The notes: generated by a model not told the origin, from the sequence alone. 64,000 nt of DNA from Thamnaconus septentrionalis (GCA_009823395.1 CM020502.1:23842444-23906443); one strand, 5' to 3'. Positions 1 to 11,964 are shown, counted from the first letter of the stretch. Translations and numbers: made by a program.

Positions 1-1724
1 CTCTCTTTTTCTTTTTTTTTGTTTAGAAAAATGAAAATTCACAGATTCAAAAAACTTTTTTTTTTTTATTAGAACAGTACAGCAGATATAAAGGTCTATT
101 GCAATCAAACACTCCCATTTGAAGAATGTGTGCTTCCACAAACAGTATGCGCTCTCCAAGAGAAATAAATTAATATGAACCAAAGCAAATAAAACTGAAA
201 ATGAAATGTAAATAGAACAAGAAGCAAAGAAAAAAAGCTTATTCCAAAAATAATTCAACTTTCTGTTTATCCAATTTAAATAGAAACAATGAACAGTTAC
301 AGTTCAGGATATATTGTATTTTGATATAATTTGATTTGCAAGTTTTTTTTTTGTTTTTTTTTTTTAAAACAGTTTACCCTGTTTGTTTCATGTTTTAGAA
401 TTTTTGCTGTTGAGAACGGCAGCCACTTTCAATCAAACAGAATTTCTGCCTTAATGACGCATGATAAATGATAGAAAAAAAAGAAGACAGTGATATTAAA
501 GCTGAGAAAAGTAAAGTGGATAAATTAAAACACAATCCAATCCAAATGTACAAATAAATGAACCTTTTCATTTACTGTGAGGAGGTGAATCTTACCAAGT
601 GCCACCGAGGAGGAAGACTACAATGAACTGCATCCCTACTGAACTAACAATCAATGGCCCCTCACATAATACTGCTGTCTGAAGGGACAGAGAAACAGAC
701 AAATATGTCTGGGGCTTGGTTTATAAAAATATCTTTCTCATTTTAAATAAATCGTTAAAGCATAGGGTGTTTTGTTTTTTTTTTAATTTGAGCTAGGTGT
801 TGGTCTGATTTAGGATCAGCGCTCAGACGCGGAAATATAATTCTAAAAAAAGAAAGAAAAGGTAAGCAGAAGATGGTTGATCTGCTTGAACTCTGGACTG
901 CCCTGGGTACACAATGTCCTGGGTCACGTGTGGTTGTGGTACTTTGATAAGATTCTGATTCCGCACCTTAGATCTGCTCCTGCCCTCCACCTCACACCCT
1001 TCCCTGCTGGAAGCGTGCACATGACAACGTCCCTCCATGTTTTACTCAACCAACACAATGTTTCATTCCTTTTTGTGTGATTTTTTTTTCATATATATTT
1101 AATACAAAAGGATAACCCAAACCTTAGAAATCTTATTTACATGGAAAATGTTCCTTTTTTGTTTCATGTGTTTAAATTTTAAAAGTGACTAATAACCCCC
1201 TCCCCCGCTCGCCCAGCTTCGCCTTGTTTGCTCCTGCTACCGTCACAGGTGTGAAGTCATTCAAAAGACAGCTCACTGAAATCTTATTTTTCTCACGTTT
1301 AAATGCACACACACCAAAAAAACAGCAAGCGAGAAAACCCTGCGCTTTCAAATCACATCTTTGAAACCCTTCAACATCAGAACGGAACACAGGAAAACAC
1401 AAGAAGGCCAAGTGGAGGTCCGAGGGCCTCGCCTCCCTCCCTGCAGAGTCTACAGAGGCTCAAAGTGTGTCTGGAACTCATGGGAGGCAGAGCAGGACGG
1501 GATAGACAGACAGGGGGCGACAGAGAGACAGATGAACCTCAGACCCCCCCGTTCACCCCCGCTCGGAGGACGTTCCGCTTATCACACGCACCAGACAAAC
1601 CACCGCGGCCTCGTGGGGAGTGTGCCAGTGTCTGTCAAAGGAACCTGTGGCTCCCCGATTTAAGGAAGAAGAAAAAAAAAAAAAAAGCTGAAAAAACTGC
1701 CGTGCCGGGTGGGGAACGTGTGCA
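1..1724 (-). other. adipor2: adipor2 3' UTR (probable extent)
   Basis: AT-rich non-coding DNA after the adipor2 stop, with no credible ORF. A minus-strand AATAAA lies at 65-70. If used, the 3' UTR is about 1.65 kb and ends near position 45. A more distal site beyond the window cannot be excluded. Confidence 0.6.
65..70 (-). terminator. adipor2: candidate poly(A) signal of adipor2
   Basis: AATAAA on the minus strand (TTTATT on plus), in a T-rich stretch downstream of the adipor2 stop. It is the only canonical hexamer I noticed near the end of this 3' region. Confidence 0.5.
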
Positions 1725-1856
1725 TTATTCGAGGGCGCCGTCCTCAGCGCAGCCCGCTCCTGCTGTGTAGCGAAACTCCTGCAGGTTGGAGACGCCGTGG
1801 AAGTGAACAAACGCACCTGCGACCACCAAGATGTGAAACAGCTGGTGGGAGTGGAA
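1725..1856 (-). CDS. adipor2: adipor2 last coding exon (TM7 and C-terminus)
   Basis: 132 nt including the TAA stop at 1725-1727, residues 347-389. It begins FHSHQLFHILVVAGAFVHFH, carrying the two His (350, 354) that complete the zinc site, then the GVSNLQEFRY family tail. The extreme C-terminus is acidic (CAEDGALE). Confidence 0.96.
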   Translation of the reverse strand, partial: FHSHQLFHILVVAGAFVHFHGVSNLQEFRYTAGAGCAEDGALE

Positions 1857-4800
1857 CTGGAGGTGAGACAGAAAGGGGAGGAGTGAGAGATCAGACAAGT
1901 GTGGCTAGTCATGGGAAAAAAATGTGCAGACGAAGAAGAAGAAGATGGTGTGGCACTGCTCGTGTGTGTGTGTGTGTGTGTGTCTCACCCAGATGTCACA
2001 CTTGCCGGGGAAGAACCTCTCAGGGATGCGGGCGGCGTACAGGCAAGCTCCAGTAATGTAGAGCGTGGCCATGAGCAGCAGCCAGCCCATCTGGCCCATG
2101 GTGGTGGCCTTAATCAGACCCTCGCTGATGATGAAGTGCAGGGTAGGAACCACGCCGCTCAGGCCCAGACCCACAAACACACCTAAACACACACACGGTC
2201 AGAGTATGAACTCCTATTTTTCTTTTTTCCTTCTGTCAGTTTCCATAGTTTCTCGCAATGTATCCTGGACACTGGTGACATTTAACCCATGTAACCATTC
2301 TGGGGGGTTTCACAGAGGCGAAAAGTGGCAGCTTATTTTACACCCATGGAATTTAACCTCTTCTTCCCAGAGTTGAAAAATGACATAAATAAAAAAAAAT
2401 TAAAAAAAATTAATCTCCACAATTGCAATGTCTATTGTCATCATCTTTGTATCAGAATAAAGACAACACTTGAAACCATCACCATTGATGTGACTGTGGC
2501 AGTAAGTGCAGATGGAGCACAACATAAATGTGATGCGAGACTGTGTGAGCTTTTTATGACTTCAGCAAACCATGAAACAACATCAGGACAGCACCTGTAC
2601 CATGTTCGGTGCTGCTTGCAGCGGCCGTACCTGCTCTGACTCCTCTGTACTGTGGTGTGGCGAAGAAGTCGCACTGCGAGACGGTGATGGCAGCCAGGCC
2701 CAGGATGCACACCACTATCAGGTAGATGAAGCAGGGCTGCGGCGAGCAGTAGAAGGAGTAGTACAGCCAGGGCACAAAGGAGCCCATGATGAGGAAGGCG
2801 ATCCCGCTGTAGTCTAACCTGGACACGCAAACACAAAGCGGTTGAAAACAGCAGCTCGGGAGGGGGTGAACGTGGGCGGTTCAAGTTTGCCGACGAGGCG
2901 TTGTGGGTCTTACTTGGAGAAGACTCTGGAGACGCCCTCGGAGTGGCAGTACACTGTGTGGAAGAGCCAGGAGAAGGAGAGGCAGAGGATGGCTCCCAGG
3001 AAAAACATCCCGATCACCACTTTCTCCTGGACCGGAGCCACGAAGGACATGTTGGGCCGGAACATGTACATCAGACCCAGGCAGAGGAAAAACAGGCAGC
3101 CTGCGGAGAGGACCAGTGGATGAACACACTCAGTGCTGTTCTGATGTTTTTCAACCACTAGGGGTCAGCAGAGAGTCAAATAAAAGGAACGTGGAGAAGG
3201 TGCAGGCTCTCTACCTAGCAGGTGGGTCCAGATGTTTCCCGTCTCGGTGTGGATTCTGAAGATGCTCCTGAAGCAGGCGCGGAAAGAAGGCATGGGCGGT
3301 CTGTGGCCGTGGAGCAGGAAGTCGTTGTCCTTCAGCCAATCAGGGAGCACGTCGTGAGGTATGACCCGCCACCGGCCCTCCCACATCTGATTGGTTCACA
3401 GGGGACAGACAGTGGAGACGTCATACTCAGTTTTGCCGTGACTTTTTTGTTTGTTTCTTTGTTATTGTGTGTGTGTGTGTGTGTGTCAGACTAACAGTCC
3501 TGAGGTTACCCAATGTAGTAAATACCTGCGGTAAAGCCTGATGTAGCAAAAAAAAAAAGATGATAAGAGTCAAAGAAATAAAAGTTTATCTGCAGGGTTC
3601 CTTCTGGGTGCAATTTCTGCATGTGTGCATGTGCGTGTGCATGTGTGTGTGTGCTTGTGTCAGACCCAGCCGGTATACTGAGCCCATGCGAGTTCAAGTG
3701 TCTCACCTTACAGGCAGACACTTGAACTCATTTGCCCTACTTCTTATTTCAATCTCAAAGTAATAAACACAGTTGGATTAGAAAAAGAGGAAAACCCTCT
3801 TACTGAACAGCGCTGGACTTCTTTGAATGATGAAATCCTTTAATGACACGTATGGCCATGCCGAGAGAAGATAATACCACGACACAGGCATACAAACAGC
3901 TGGCCGGTGTGTATTAGAGACACACAAACTGAGAGATAACTGCGAGATAAAGAAATGCTGTCGTGTCTTGGAGGCTCCGCTGGTGTCTTTGCTCTGCAGG
4001 CTGATGAGATGCGCAGGTGTCGATGTGGAGGACTTAAAAGTCACGCAAACAAGGCTGCCAAAGGTCAGAATTACGTCAGAATTAGAAAAAAAATTACCTT
4101 GTGCACAAACTCCTCCATCTTCTCCATGGCGTGGTGAGCCTGCAGCAGCGGCGTCATCCCCATGAAGCCTTCGTCGCTGTTCCTGTTCACCTCCTCCTCC
4201 TCGTCCTCCTCCTCCTCTTCTTCTTCTTCTTCCTCCTCCTCCTCTCCTTCCCGTCCTCCGTCATCCTGCCTTTTTATTCTTCTGCCGTCCTCACACTTGG
4301 GGACAGTCTGACAAGAGGAAACACACAGACAGTGTGTCAGGAGAGAGCGACTTGAGATGACTGCCTCAATCGCGTCACAGGGGACACTGTGTCTCCTTCG
4401 CAGGAGAATAAAAGGGACCTTTTTTCTTTGTCCCGGGAGAGGCCTGACTTTTTACTTTTTGCACTCTGATCTCCAACGGCCGACTGAAGTGCGCTCCGGC
4501 GACAGACTGCGGCGACCTTTCAAAGCTCAGACGGGCCGACACTCACTGGTCCCGGGTTGCGTAACGCCACTCTCGCATGCAAAACAAGGTTCCACACAAG
4601 GCGACGCTTCATTCCAGGTTCACCGATCAATGACCTTGCATAACCTGAACAGCGACGCGCGACAAGCAATCAAGAAACTCAAAAAAAACAAAACAAAAAA
4701 AAAAAAAAAAACCCTGGTCTGCGGTCACGCGTCGTCTTCGTACTTGATTGCAAAAAAATAAAAACGCAAAAAAAAGGCAGATGTTATTGCAGGATCAGTG

Positions 4801-5655
4801 TTCCAGTTGTTTCAAGATACCCGAAAGCCAGAAGATAAGAATCATAGAAATGTTTGTCTGGGTTCACTTGCAAACATTTGTTTTCTCCCTTTTCTCTAAT
4901 GTCATGAGCTGTAGAAAAATAACACGATAACATTTTTAAATGATTTAGTCTCACTAAATGGCACCAGACACACTGGAGAGTCTATCTGAGATGAAAAAGG
5001 TAAATATTTTAATTCCAAGAGTGGAAGGAATCGCACGAGGGTGCATAAACAGACTGAAGACAGAAGCAAACAGCACTTACGACACTGACTGGATTCTTGT
5101 GTAACTGAAAAAAAAGATGGTGTTTTTAAGGAACTGTGCTAATTCTGTGCAGGGCAGACGTCGTCCCCGCTTCCCGTCGTTAAACGCCTGATTAAACGGA
5201 TCCCGAGTGAATTCAATTCAGCGCAATCTCTGTCACAGCTGGCCGCAGCCTGGTGTAAAAATTAACACGGCACACGTGGTGTGAGACGTACGCCGCCGTT
5301 CATCACAACTGACACGCAAACAAACAAATGAAAAAGCAGCAGCGGCTTCAGGAGGATAAAGCTCATGAACGCACGACGAGGAGAAGCCGAGCGGTGGGCT
5401 GATGTGCGGGTGAGATGTGCGTAAATGCAAAAAATCTATGTGCTTTGATACACAACCTACACACACTTTGTGCTGAAAGGAAGTGACTGGAGGAGATGGA
5501 CTCTCTGCTCTGGTTTTTTCTCTCGGGGAGGAGAAAATTAGGCAACAACAGAAAGGCAGACAGAGGGGGTTGTGTATACATAATGCATGACTAACCCATT
5601 TTAAAGACCCACCAGCAAAATACACACCAACTGCATGCTTTATGAAATGTGTGCG

Positions 5656-5706
<51 letters not shown>

Positions 5707-6439
5707 ACATTCACTTATTCACGCACCTACAACTCAGACTAGTCAACTACTGGATTATCAGAGGTTTTCTAAGAGCTGTTTATTCCACCTTGTGTTCCCA
5801 GACAGGCTTTATGGGCTTCAGGCAGCCACTTGAACGTGTGACTTAAAGCTTCTTGTAGTAAATTTCCATAAGACTTGTTCAGCAGCTGCGGCGGTGTGCA
5901 GTTAACACGCGGGGCAACCGACATTATGTCACCGACGACTGCAAATCAAGGTTAAAATGTCGATGATCGAAAAACAGTCACGTGCAGAAGAAACAAACCA
6001 AATGTTTCTCTTGTATCAATACAAGCTTTCATGATAATGATGATTAATGATACATTATCAGCCCCAAACCTTGTGACTGGAGGGGCCCGACTCACTTTAC
6101 AAATTAATAGTAGTAGAAGAGGGAGTAGTAGCGGTGTTGGTTTAAAAAAACAACAACAAACAAACCAAAAAAGAAAAGTCAGTTCCAGGAAGCATAAAAA
6201 ACCCAAGTGCCTAATTTGGGACAACACCTTGGGACTTAGTGAGGCTAGTGCAGTACACAGTATGCAAAACACATTCCCATGAATCCACGGCCAGATAAAG
6301 GCAACAACACCTGACTGGCAGCGTGTGTGTGTGTACGTGTGTGTACGTGTGTGTGCGCGTCAGTGATAAAGCCTCCCTACTATGGTGAGTAGAGGGTATC
6401 TGGGTGACTGCCAAACGCTCACGTGTGCTCTGCAGTCTC

Positions 6440-6482
<43 letters not shown>

Positions 6483-6540
6483 CAGACTTGTGCATGAATG
6501 TAATGTAGGTGTGAGCTTGAATCCAGACGCCTTGGATCTC

Positions 6541-6582
<42 letters not shown>

Positions 6583-7889
6583 CTCACATGTGTGTACTCA
6601 TAGTGCGCTTTAAAAAATAAATAAAAAACGTGCTTAGATCAGCGAGCGTGAACAATCGCACACTCGTACCTTCGCAGATGATACTGGACTAAATGAAGCG
6701 TGGCGAAACGTGTTAAATGGAACGACCCCCGCTGATTTTTCACGCGACACACAAAAACGGGGCAGTGGCAGTAAAATAGAGCGGCGACACTTGGGGCAAG
6801 CAGGGGACAGCGTGTCGTAAACACATGCAATGCGGCGAAGGAGGCAGCGGAGACGGATGAGAGGACGTTCAGGGAGACGAGCGTTTACACTCAAGTCATC
6901 ATTTTTCTTTTGAAAGACGCCTTTTCCCTGCCATCACCTTGTAACAGTTGCTGCATTGTCACCTCACGTTGCAGTATGTTGTTTTTTTTTTAACGGGAAA
7001 CTAGGAAAATATAGCGCATTAATTGGTACCAAAAAAAAAAGGACAATAACCTGACAATCAAGGATTTTTGAAGGAAATTAGCAATTAAAAACGCTGCTCA
7101 AGTCTGCAGCCGGATCATTAAGGTTAGATTTCTTTGCAATTTTTAGATACACTTTTTTAAATGCAAATGAAGACTTTCATAGAGAGGTCTCATTGTCATT
7201 GTTTTTGATTTAGTTTTAGTCTGGCAGTTTCTGGACGACTGCTCAACCTCTGCCACTGCTGCAAAATCCATCAGGTCTGCAGAAGCGGCAGCGATGCAAA
7301 GAGGAAGTTGTGGGAGACTTTTACAGATAACTGAAACTGAACACGACCGGGTGCCAACTCAACTCACGCAAAGGCAACACAGGAAGCAAAAAAAAAAATC
7401 CGTTCAGCTGCGGCCAACTCAAAATCAGAGCGCCGCTGGTTGGCTGCAAGCAGCCTCAGCTGAGGCAGCTGCCGTCAGAACTCTAAAAAAACAAGGGCGG
7501 CAGCGGTCGGGAGGAGGGGGGTGGTGTATGGGGGGGTGGGGGTTCGTCCAAATGGAGCACTTTGAGGTTCCTGGAATCATCATCATGCGCTCACATTCAG
7601 GGGTTTGGACGAGTGTCCGTCTGCCGCACGTGACTCCACTCGCTCGGCTCCGGAGAGTCATTACGGCGGGAGGAGGAGTTGGAGGAGGAGGAGTCCGATT
7701 TCGCACAGTGTTCAAGTGTGCGCACGTGCGCTCGCGGATCTGATCTGATACTCCCCCCAACCCAACCCCACCCCTCATCCCCCAGGGATGGGGAGGGGGT
7801 AGTGTCAGCGCTGGGCTCGGGGAGCTCGCAGCACAACAAGCTCACCAGGAGTGAGTAACGCAGAGCAGAGGTTCATGCAGCCTTGGCAG

Positions 7890-7920
<31 letters not shown>

Positions 7921-10900
7921 AGGGGGAGGAGGAGCAGTCATTACCTCAGACGCTCCTATATTTCTGCAAAGCCAGTATTCCAGATTCTTCTAGGAAAAGG
8001 ATGTTTATCGCGGGAGATGTATTGCCACACGTCTCAAAGCAGACCAGATGACAGCGCGTCCAGTCTGGTGTTTTTGCGCACGCAGTTGACTTTCAGGCAA
8101 ATGTCAATATGATCAGCGAACAAACTAATCTCACAACTCCGAACATTTGCAGAAAGAAACCCCTGGTGCAAAACTTTTTGACAAAACAGGAAACACTGTG
8201 TTTGTACAGTCGTCTTTAACGCCATCTACGATTTTGTGTCGATAAGCTGAACTAACTGAGGAAGTGCTCTGTTTTTGTCACATCTGGGGGTTGGGGGGGC
8301 AGTAGTGAGTCCCATCCCGGCCAGGCAGCCAGGCTCCGCTAGAGAACAACAGGAAGAGCTCCCCGGAGACGGCGGCAAGCTCACAGACAAGTCAGCCAGT
8401 TTTTCTTAAAAGCCCCAGAAGACCAATCTCTCCCTCGGTGCCACCACACACACACTGACACAAAAGAAATATCCAGCTCCCCACTGACTCATTTACCATT
8501 CTGTATGGAGGCCTGACTAATGACGCACACACCCACACACGCACAAAAACACACATACTTGAATCTGCCTTGTGTCTGTATGTGTCAGCAGAAGATGTTT
8601 GAGGGGGGAGATCGAAAGACCTTCCAGCGAAACGCTGAACCTTTGACCCCAAATGTCACATGACGTTGCCGCTCAGGAACTAAAAAAAAAAGAAGGGCGG
8701 CAGCTCGACGCCGAAACTCCGCCAGCCAATAGCGGTGGAGTTTAAACTACCAGGAGAAGCAGAGGCGAGTTTCACCCTTACACACCGTGACCTCTGTGCG
8801 GTGCAGACATGGAGGGGAGTTGGGGGAGGGAAGAGGGGAAGGAGGGTGGACATGTGACTCGCACACATGCACGATGCCGTCTTGGGAACAAAACAGAAAA
8901 AAGACGCAGCTGTGCTGAGACGCGTTTCAAAACATGTGAAATGTGGCTCTCGTCTGCGACCACCAGGGCGGCGTGAAAAAGTAGCTATAAGCGATGAACA
9001 AAGACCCTCAGACTTTTTCCTCACAGGCTGGGTGGACGAAGGACAGGACTAAGAAATCGGCGCAGATATTATTGTCAATAAAGTTTTGTTAAGCGCTCAC
9101 AGGTGGTTACAAGTCAGCAGCTGCTGAGCTCAGGAGAGCTCAAACAGTAAGTAAGAGTGCGCGAGAGCTCACGGCCCTGGCTCCTCCCTCCTAGCAGGGT
9201 TTTGATAACGGCAGCAGGAATGTTGGGTGCAGCCGAAGAACTGAGCTCGCAGATCAAATCTACAATAAAAGGAAGAGCGTCAGATCCACCCAAGGATGGA
9301 GGCGACGGAGGCTGTACAAAACCTGCCGGGGACATGAAGAGGATGTGTCGAGGTCTCGTATTGTTCCTCTTTTTTATTGCCGTTTTCCTTGTTTTGTTGC
9401 TTGATGGTGCAGCCGAACTAGCTGCATTTCCAATAGTTTTTCGCAAAATGAAAGAGATATATCTAAAATTCCGTTTGTTTGCTGTCAACAATGGTTGTTA
9501 TAGTTTTTTCCCTATGATTACTTGTCAAAAATATTCTGTCTCCTCCTCCGTCCAAACAAAACGTGCTATTTTCACTTGAAGTGAACTGGTCACTTGACCC
9601 CGTTGGTCCCATTCGCTAATGTGCAAATGCGAAAGAAGTGTTTCCATGACAGTTTTGCAATATACCTCTATATCTATACATCTGAAGAACCACCTCATGA
9701 GAGCGTCAAAACCTTTTAGTGATATTTGAGAGGTTTTTCCAAGTTCAGATGTTTCCATGACCATTTTTTTTTATTGCGATATTTAGGTTTTGTGCAATTC
9801 TCAGGGTAATGGGAATGCAGCTGGTGTGGTTGGACTTCCTCCAGCTTATATTGTATGAGTTGGACAAACAAACAGGTTCTTTTACTTTTGGCGAAACTAC
9901 TTAAAAGGGGCCAAGCAAAACAATCAGACTTAATCAACTCTCCCTGCTGGATCATTTCAACACTCTATTAGCTCCTGTAGTCCAAACTTCTGGTTGAGTT
10001 ACGCCAAAGTTTCTTTTTTTGTTTTTTTTTTCTCATTATGAGCTGATCTGTGCCACTTGAGAAAGAGGAGACAAAAAAACGTGGAATTGGGTCACTTAAA
10101 CGTTTGTGATTCCAAATCAAACTGACAGTGTGAGAGGGAGAGATGCAGCACATCTTCTCCTGGAAGAAGAAAACAGGATGTGTGATACCCCAAAGCTGTA
10201 CCACATGTCTGAAGCTTCACCCCCCTCGACACTCACTATAAATAGTGGGGAAAACTCACAGGAGCGCCGTGTAGTGTATGTGTGTGTGTGTGTGTGTGTG
10301 TGTAGAAATGGGGGGTGTTGAAGACAGCTTGCCTCCACTGCTTGGGGGCCAAAGAGGCCGCGTGGCGTCCTCTCGGGTGTCAGTGTGATGTTTCAGAAGG
10401 TAAAAAAGGCTGCACACCAACACACACGCATACACTAAACAAAAAAACACTATTGTGCTGCAGCTCAAAAGGTTGTGTGCCGATTGCTTTTCACGCTTGC
10501 ACAACAGCACGGTGGCATTGTGGGAACATGAGCGGCGCCTCTATGTGGAGGGGGGGGGGTCCTGGGACATTTGTTTGATCAGTTTGATCGGCTGCATCCC
10601 CGCCAGATTCTAATCACGTTATTGGGGTGGGGTTTTTTTCCCCCCTTTTTTTGAAGCTTGTTTACCTTCCTTCCAGGAAGAGCTCTGCTGCATGTAGACA
10701 CAACAGGCTTGCTTGCGGCGAGCTGCGAATTTCTCCCTAACTCCAGAGCCTTGCAGCTTTTTCGAGTTTGCATGGATCTGAGCTAAGAGGAAAATGTTAG
10801 ATGCCGCAGCGGGGGTCTCGGTGGGGAGGTTGGGGGTGCGAGAAAAAAATAAACCGTTAATTACAACAACACGGGATGACTCAGAGACGCCGAGGAGGCC

Positions 10901-11964
10901 GAGACGCCTTGAAAGGTGGTGACAGTGTCGATAATAGCAAACGCCTTGCTGCAAACAGCAGAGAAACTGATGAATACATCATGTTCTGGATTCTTCCCAC
11001 CTGCTCTGGTCACCGTGCTCACTGATAGAGGTGAGGATGTTTTCCTATGGAGCCCTCGCATCTTGTGCTAGTGCAGCAGTACTCGAGATTGGTCTTGGTC
11101 TCAAGACCAATTTTTAAGGTGTTGTCAAAGCAAAGAAAAGTGTGAAAGAAAAGTATTAGAAGATACCTTGCTGAAAAGAGATGTTGCTGTTCGATTTAGA
11201 AGCAAACCTAAATTTAAAAAAGATCCTGGTCATTTTTTTCTGTTTTGTTGTTATTTTTCTTTGACATATAAAGTCTTGGTCTTGTCTTGGTCTCGATCCT
11301 CTCTAGTCTTGATAATGTCTTAGTCTCGGTTGGTGCGGTCTTGACTACAACACTGTCTTGTGCTGATTTAAGTCTTGTGTATTACGTGAAAAGGGGGCTC
11401 AAAGCTGTTTTTAACATTCTATCCACCCTTTTCCTGTTTTTATTTTTGAATATGGACTTAAAGGAGGAAACACGTTACAAAACACGAAAGCAAATCCCTT
11501 GTCGGACGAGTCTGCGGCGATCAATTTTCTGTTCTGAAGATTAATTAACTCGCCTTTTTTGATCCGTGGAACCTTCACAGGACAAACCCACAATTACTCA
11601 TGTGCCAAATTGTATCACAAATCGGAAAAAAAACCTTATTATTATTATTTAAACTTTTTAAAGCTCTCCATATTAAGGAAATACTCAATGTCATTTCTGC
11701 CTGAGAGGGACTTTGCCGGTGCAGCCGGCTGAACTGCGGGACGCAAAACCCCTCCGCTAGTCAATTATTAACGCCGCTCCGTGTGTTTTCATGGGACGGC
11801 AGCTCAGCGACCGGTCGACCCACACTGCTCGCAGCCAACCAGATGTCGGCGTACGGCTGCGTGCGTTGCATACTCACCCCATTGTGTGAGGCGCACCCTG
11901 AGGCGCTGAGGTGACTGGTTGAAGGACCTGAGGTGGGCGCGTCGCCCTTCGACTGCGGGCTCAT
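1725..11964 (-). CDS. adipor2: adiponectin receptor 2 (adipor2), seven coding exons
   Basis: Seven-pass membrane receptor of the PAQR family that binds adiponectin with its C-terminus outside the cell and has a zinc-dependent ceramidase-like core. Coding exons, in transcript order: 11964-11878, 4307-4098, 3386-3215, 3100-2914, 2818-2631, 2182-1989, 1856-1725. All junctions are GT/AG and phases match, giving 389 aa (the human protein is 386 aa, from memory). Motifs seen: DEGFMGMTPLLQAHHAMEK (about 74-92), DWLKDNDFLLHGHRPPMPSF, FHTVYCHSEG, LDYSGIA, YAARIPERFFPGKCDIW, FHSHQLFH. By alignment to human ADIPOR2 the zinc ligands are His204, His350 and His354, with Asp221 nearby. DEGFMGM and the position next to wnt5b favour adipor2 over adipor1. 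The N-terminal exon is the least certain part. An 18-residue acidic run in exon 3 is unusual. Confidence 0.95.
1962..1982. repeat. (GT)n at adipor2 last intron donor
   Basis: About 10 GT units, which read (CA)n in the adipor2 transcript from about intron position +7. Confidence 0.9.
1989..2182 (-). CDS. adipor2: adipor2 exon 7 (TM5-TM6)
   Basis: 194 nt, residues 282-346. It encodes VFVGLGLSGVVPTLHFIISE through YAARIPERFFPGKCDIW, a family signature. The donor GTGAGA is followed at once by a (CA)n tract at 1962-1982. Acceptor TTTAG. Confidence 0.96.
2631..2818 (-). CDS. adipor2: adipor2 exon 6 (TM3-TM4)
   Basis: 188 nt, residues 220-282. It begins LDYSGIAFLIMGSFVPWLYY; Asp221 matches the aspartate near the zinc site in the human receptor. 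It ends FATPQYRGVRAG. Acceptor GTCCAG, donor GTACGG. Confidence 0.96.
2914..3100 (-). CDS. adipor2: adipor2 exon 5 (TM1-TM2)
   Basis: 187 nt, residues 158-219. It encodes the rest of TM1 and then TM2, with FSWLFHTVYCHSEGVSRVFS; its first His (residue 204) corresponds to a zinc ligand of human ADIPOR2. Acceptor CCGCAG, donor GTAAGA. The following intron is only 95 bp. Confidence 0.96.
3215..3386 (-). CDS. adipor2: adipor2 exon 4
   Basis: 172 nt, residues 100-157 (the last codon is split). It encodes the pre-membrane helix MWEGRWRVIPHDVLPDWL and the HGHRPPMPSFRACFRSIFRI segment, ending in HTETGNIWTHLLG, where TM1 begins. Acceptor ATCAG, donor GTAGAG. Confidence 0.96.
4098..4307 (-). CDS. adipor2: adipor2 exon 3 (N-terminal cytosolic region)
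   Basis: 210 nt, phase 0 at both ends, residues 30-99. Only one frame is open. It encodes a basic stretch (RRIKRQ), an acidic run of 17 Glu and 1 Asp (about residues 51-68, from GAG/GAA codons), then the conserved DEGFMGMTPLLQAHHAMEKM and EEFVHK. Acceptor TTGTCAG at the 4308 side; donor GTAATT at 4097. Confidence 0.92.
5661..5705. repeat. (GT)n microsatellite
   Basis: About 22 uninterrupted GT units in adipor2 intron 2. Confidence 0.95.
6441..6583. repeat. two (GT)n arrays, the second ending in (GC)n
   Basis: 6441-6481 is pure GT. 6543-6574 is GT running into GCGCGCGCGC to 6583, an alternating purine-pyrimidine tract. Confidence 0.9.
9590..9830. repeat. putative dispersed repeat segment
   Basis: Two internal versions of GTTTCCATGAC(A/C) plus ATTGCGATATTTAGG and AATTCTCAGGGTAATGGGAA, words I associate with a fish interspersed repeat. 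CCCATT near the left and AATGGG near the right are weakly inverted. Ends and target duplication not resolved. Confidence 0.35.
11069..11355. mobile_element. hAT-like non-autonomous DNA element (287 bp)
   Basis: Flanked by a perfect 8-bp duplication TCTTGTGC (11061-11068 and 11356-11363). The ends form imperfect terminal inverted repeats: left AGTGCAGCAGTACTCGAG, right GTCTTGACTACAACACTG. Both ends carry repeats of the word GGTCTTGGTCTC type. No transposase ORF. An 8-bp duplication with CAGTG-type ends is typical of hAT elements. It lies in adipor2 intron 2. Confidence 0.8.

Larger units (their letters stand above)
4308..11877 (-). other. adipor2: adipor2 intron 2
   Basis: 7.6-kb intron. It holds GT microsatellites (5661-5705, 6441-6481, 6543-6583, 7891-7918, 10275-10303), a CpG-rich patch near 7600-7850, a putative dispersed-repeat segment near 9590-9830 and a short hAT-like element at 11069-11355. 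I see no other gene. Its ORFs are short, lack ATG starts or lack recognisable similarity. Confidence 0.75.

Noticed and set aside
1725..11964. adipor1 as the identity of the receptor
   Set aside because: The DEGFMGMTPLLQ segment and TPQYRGVRAG, plus the neighbourhood, match adipor2. adipor1 as I recall it has TPKHRQTRAG here.
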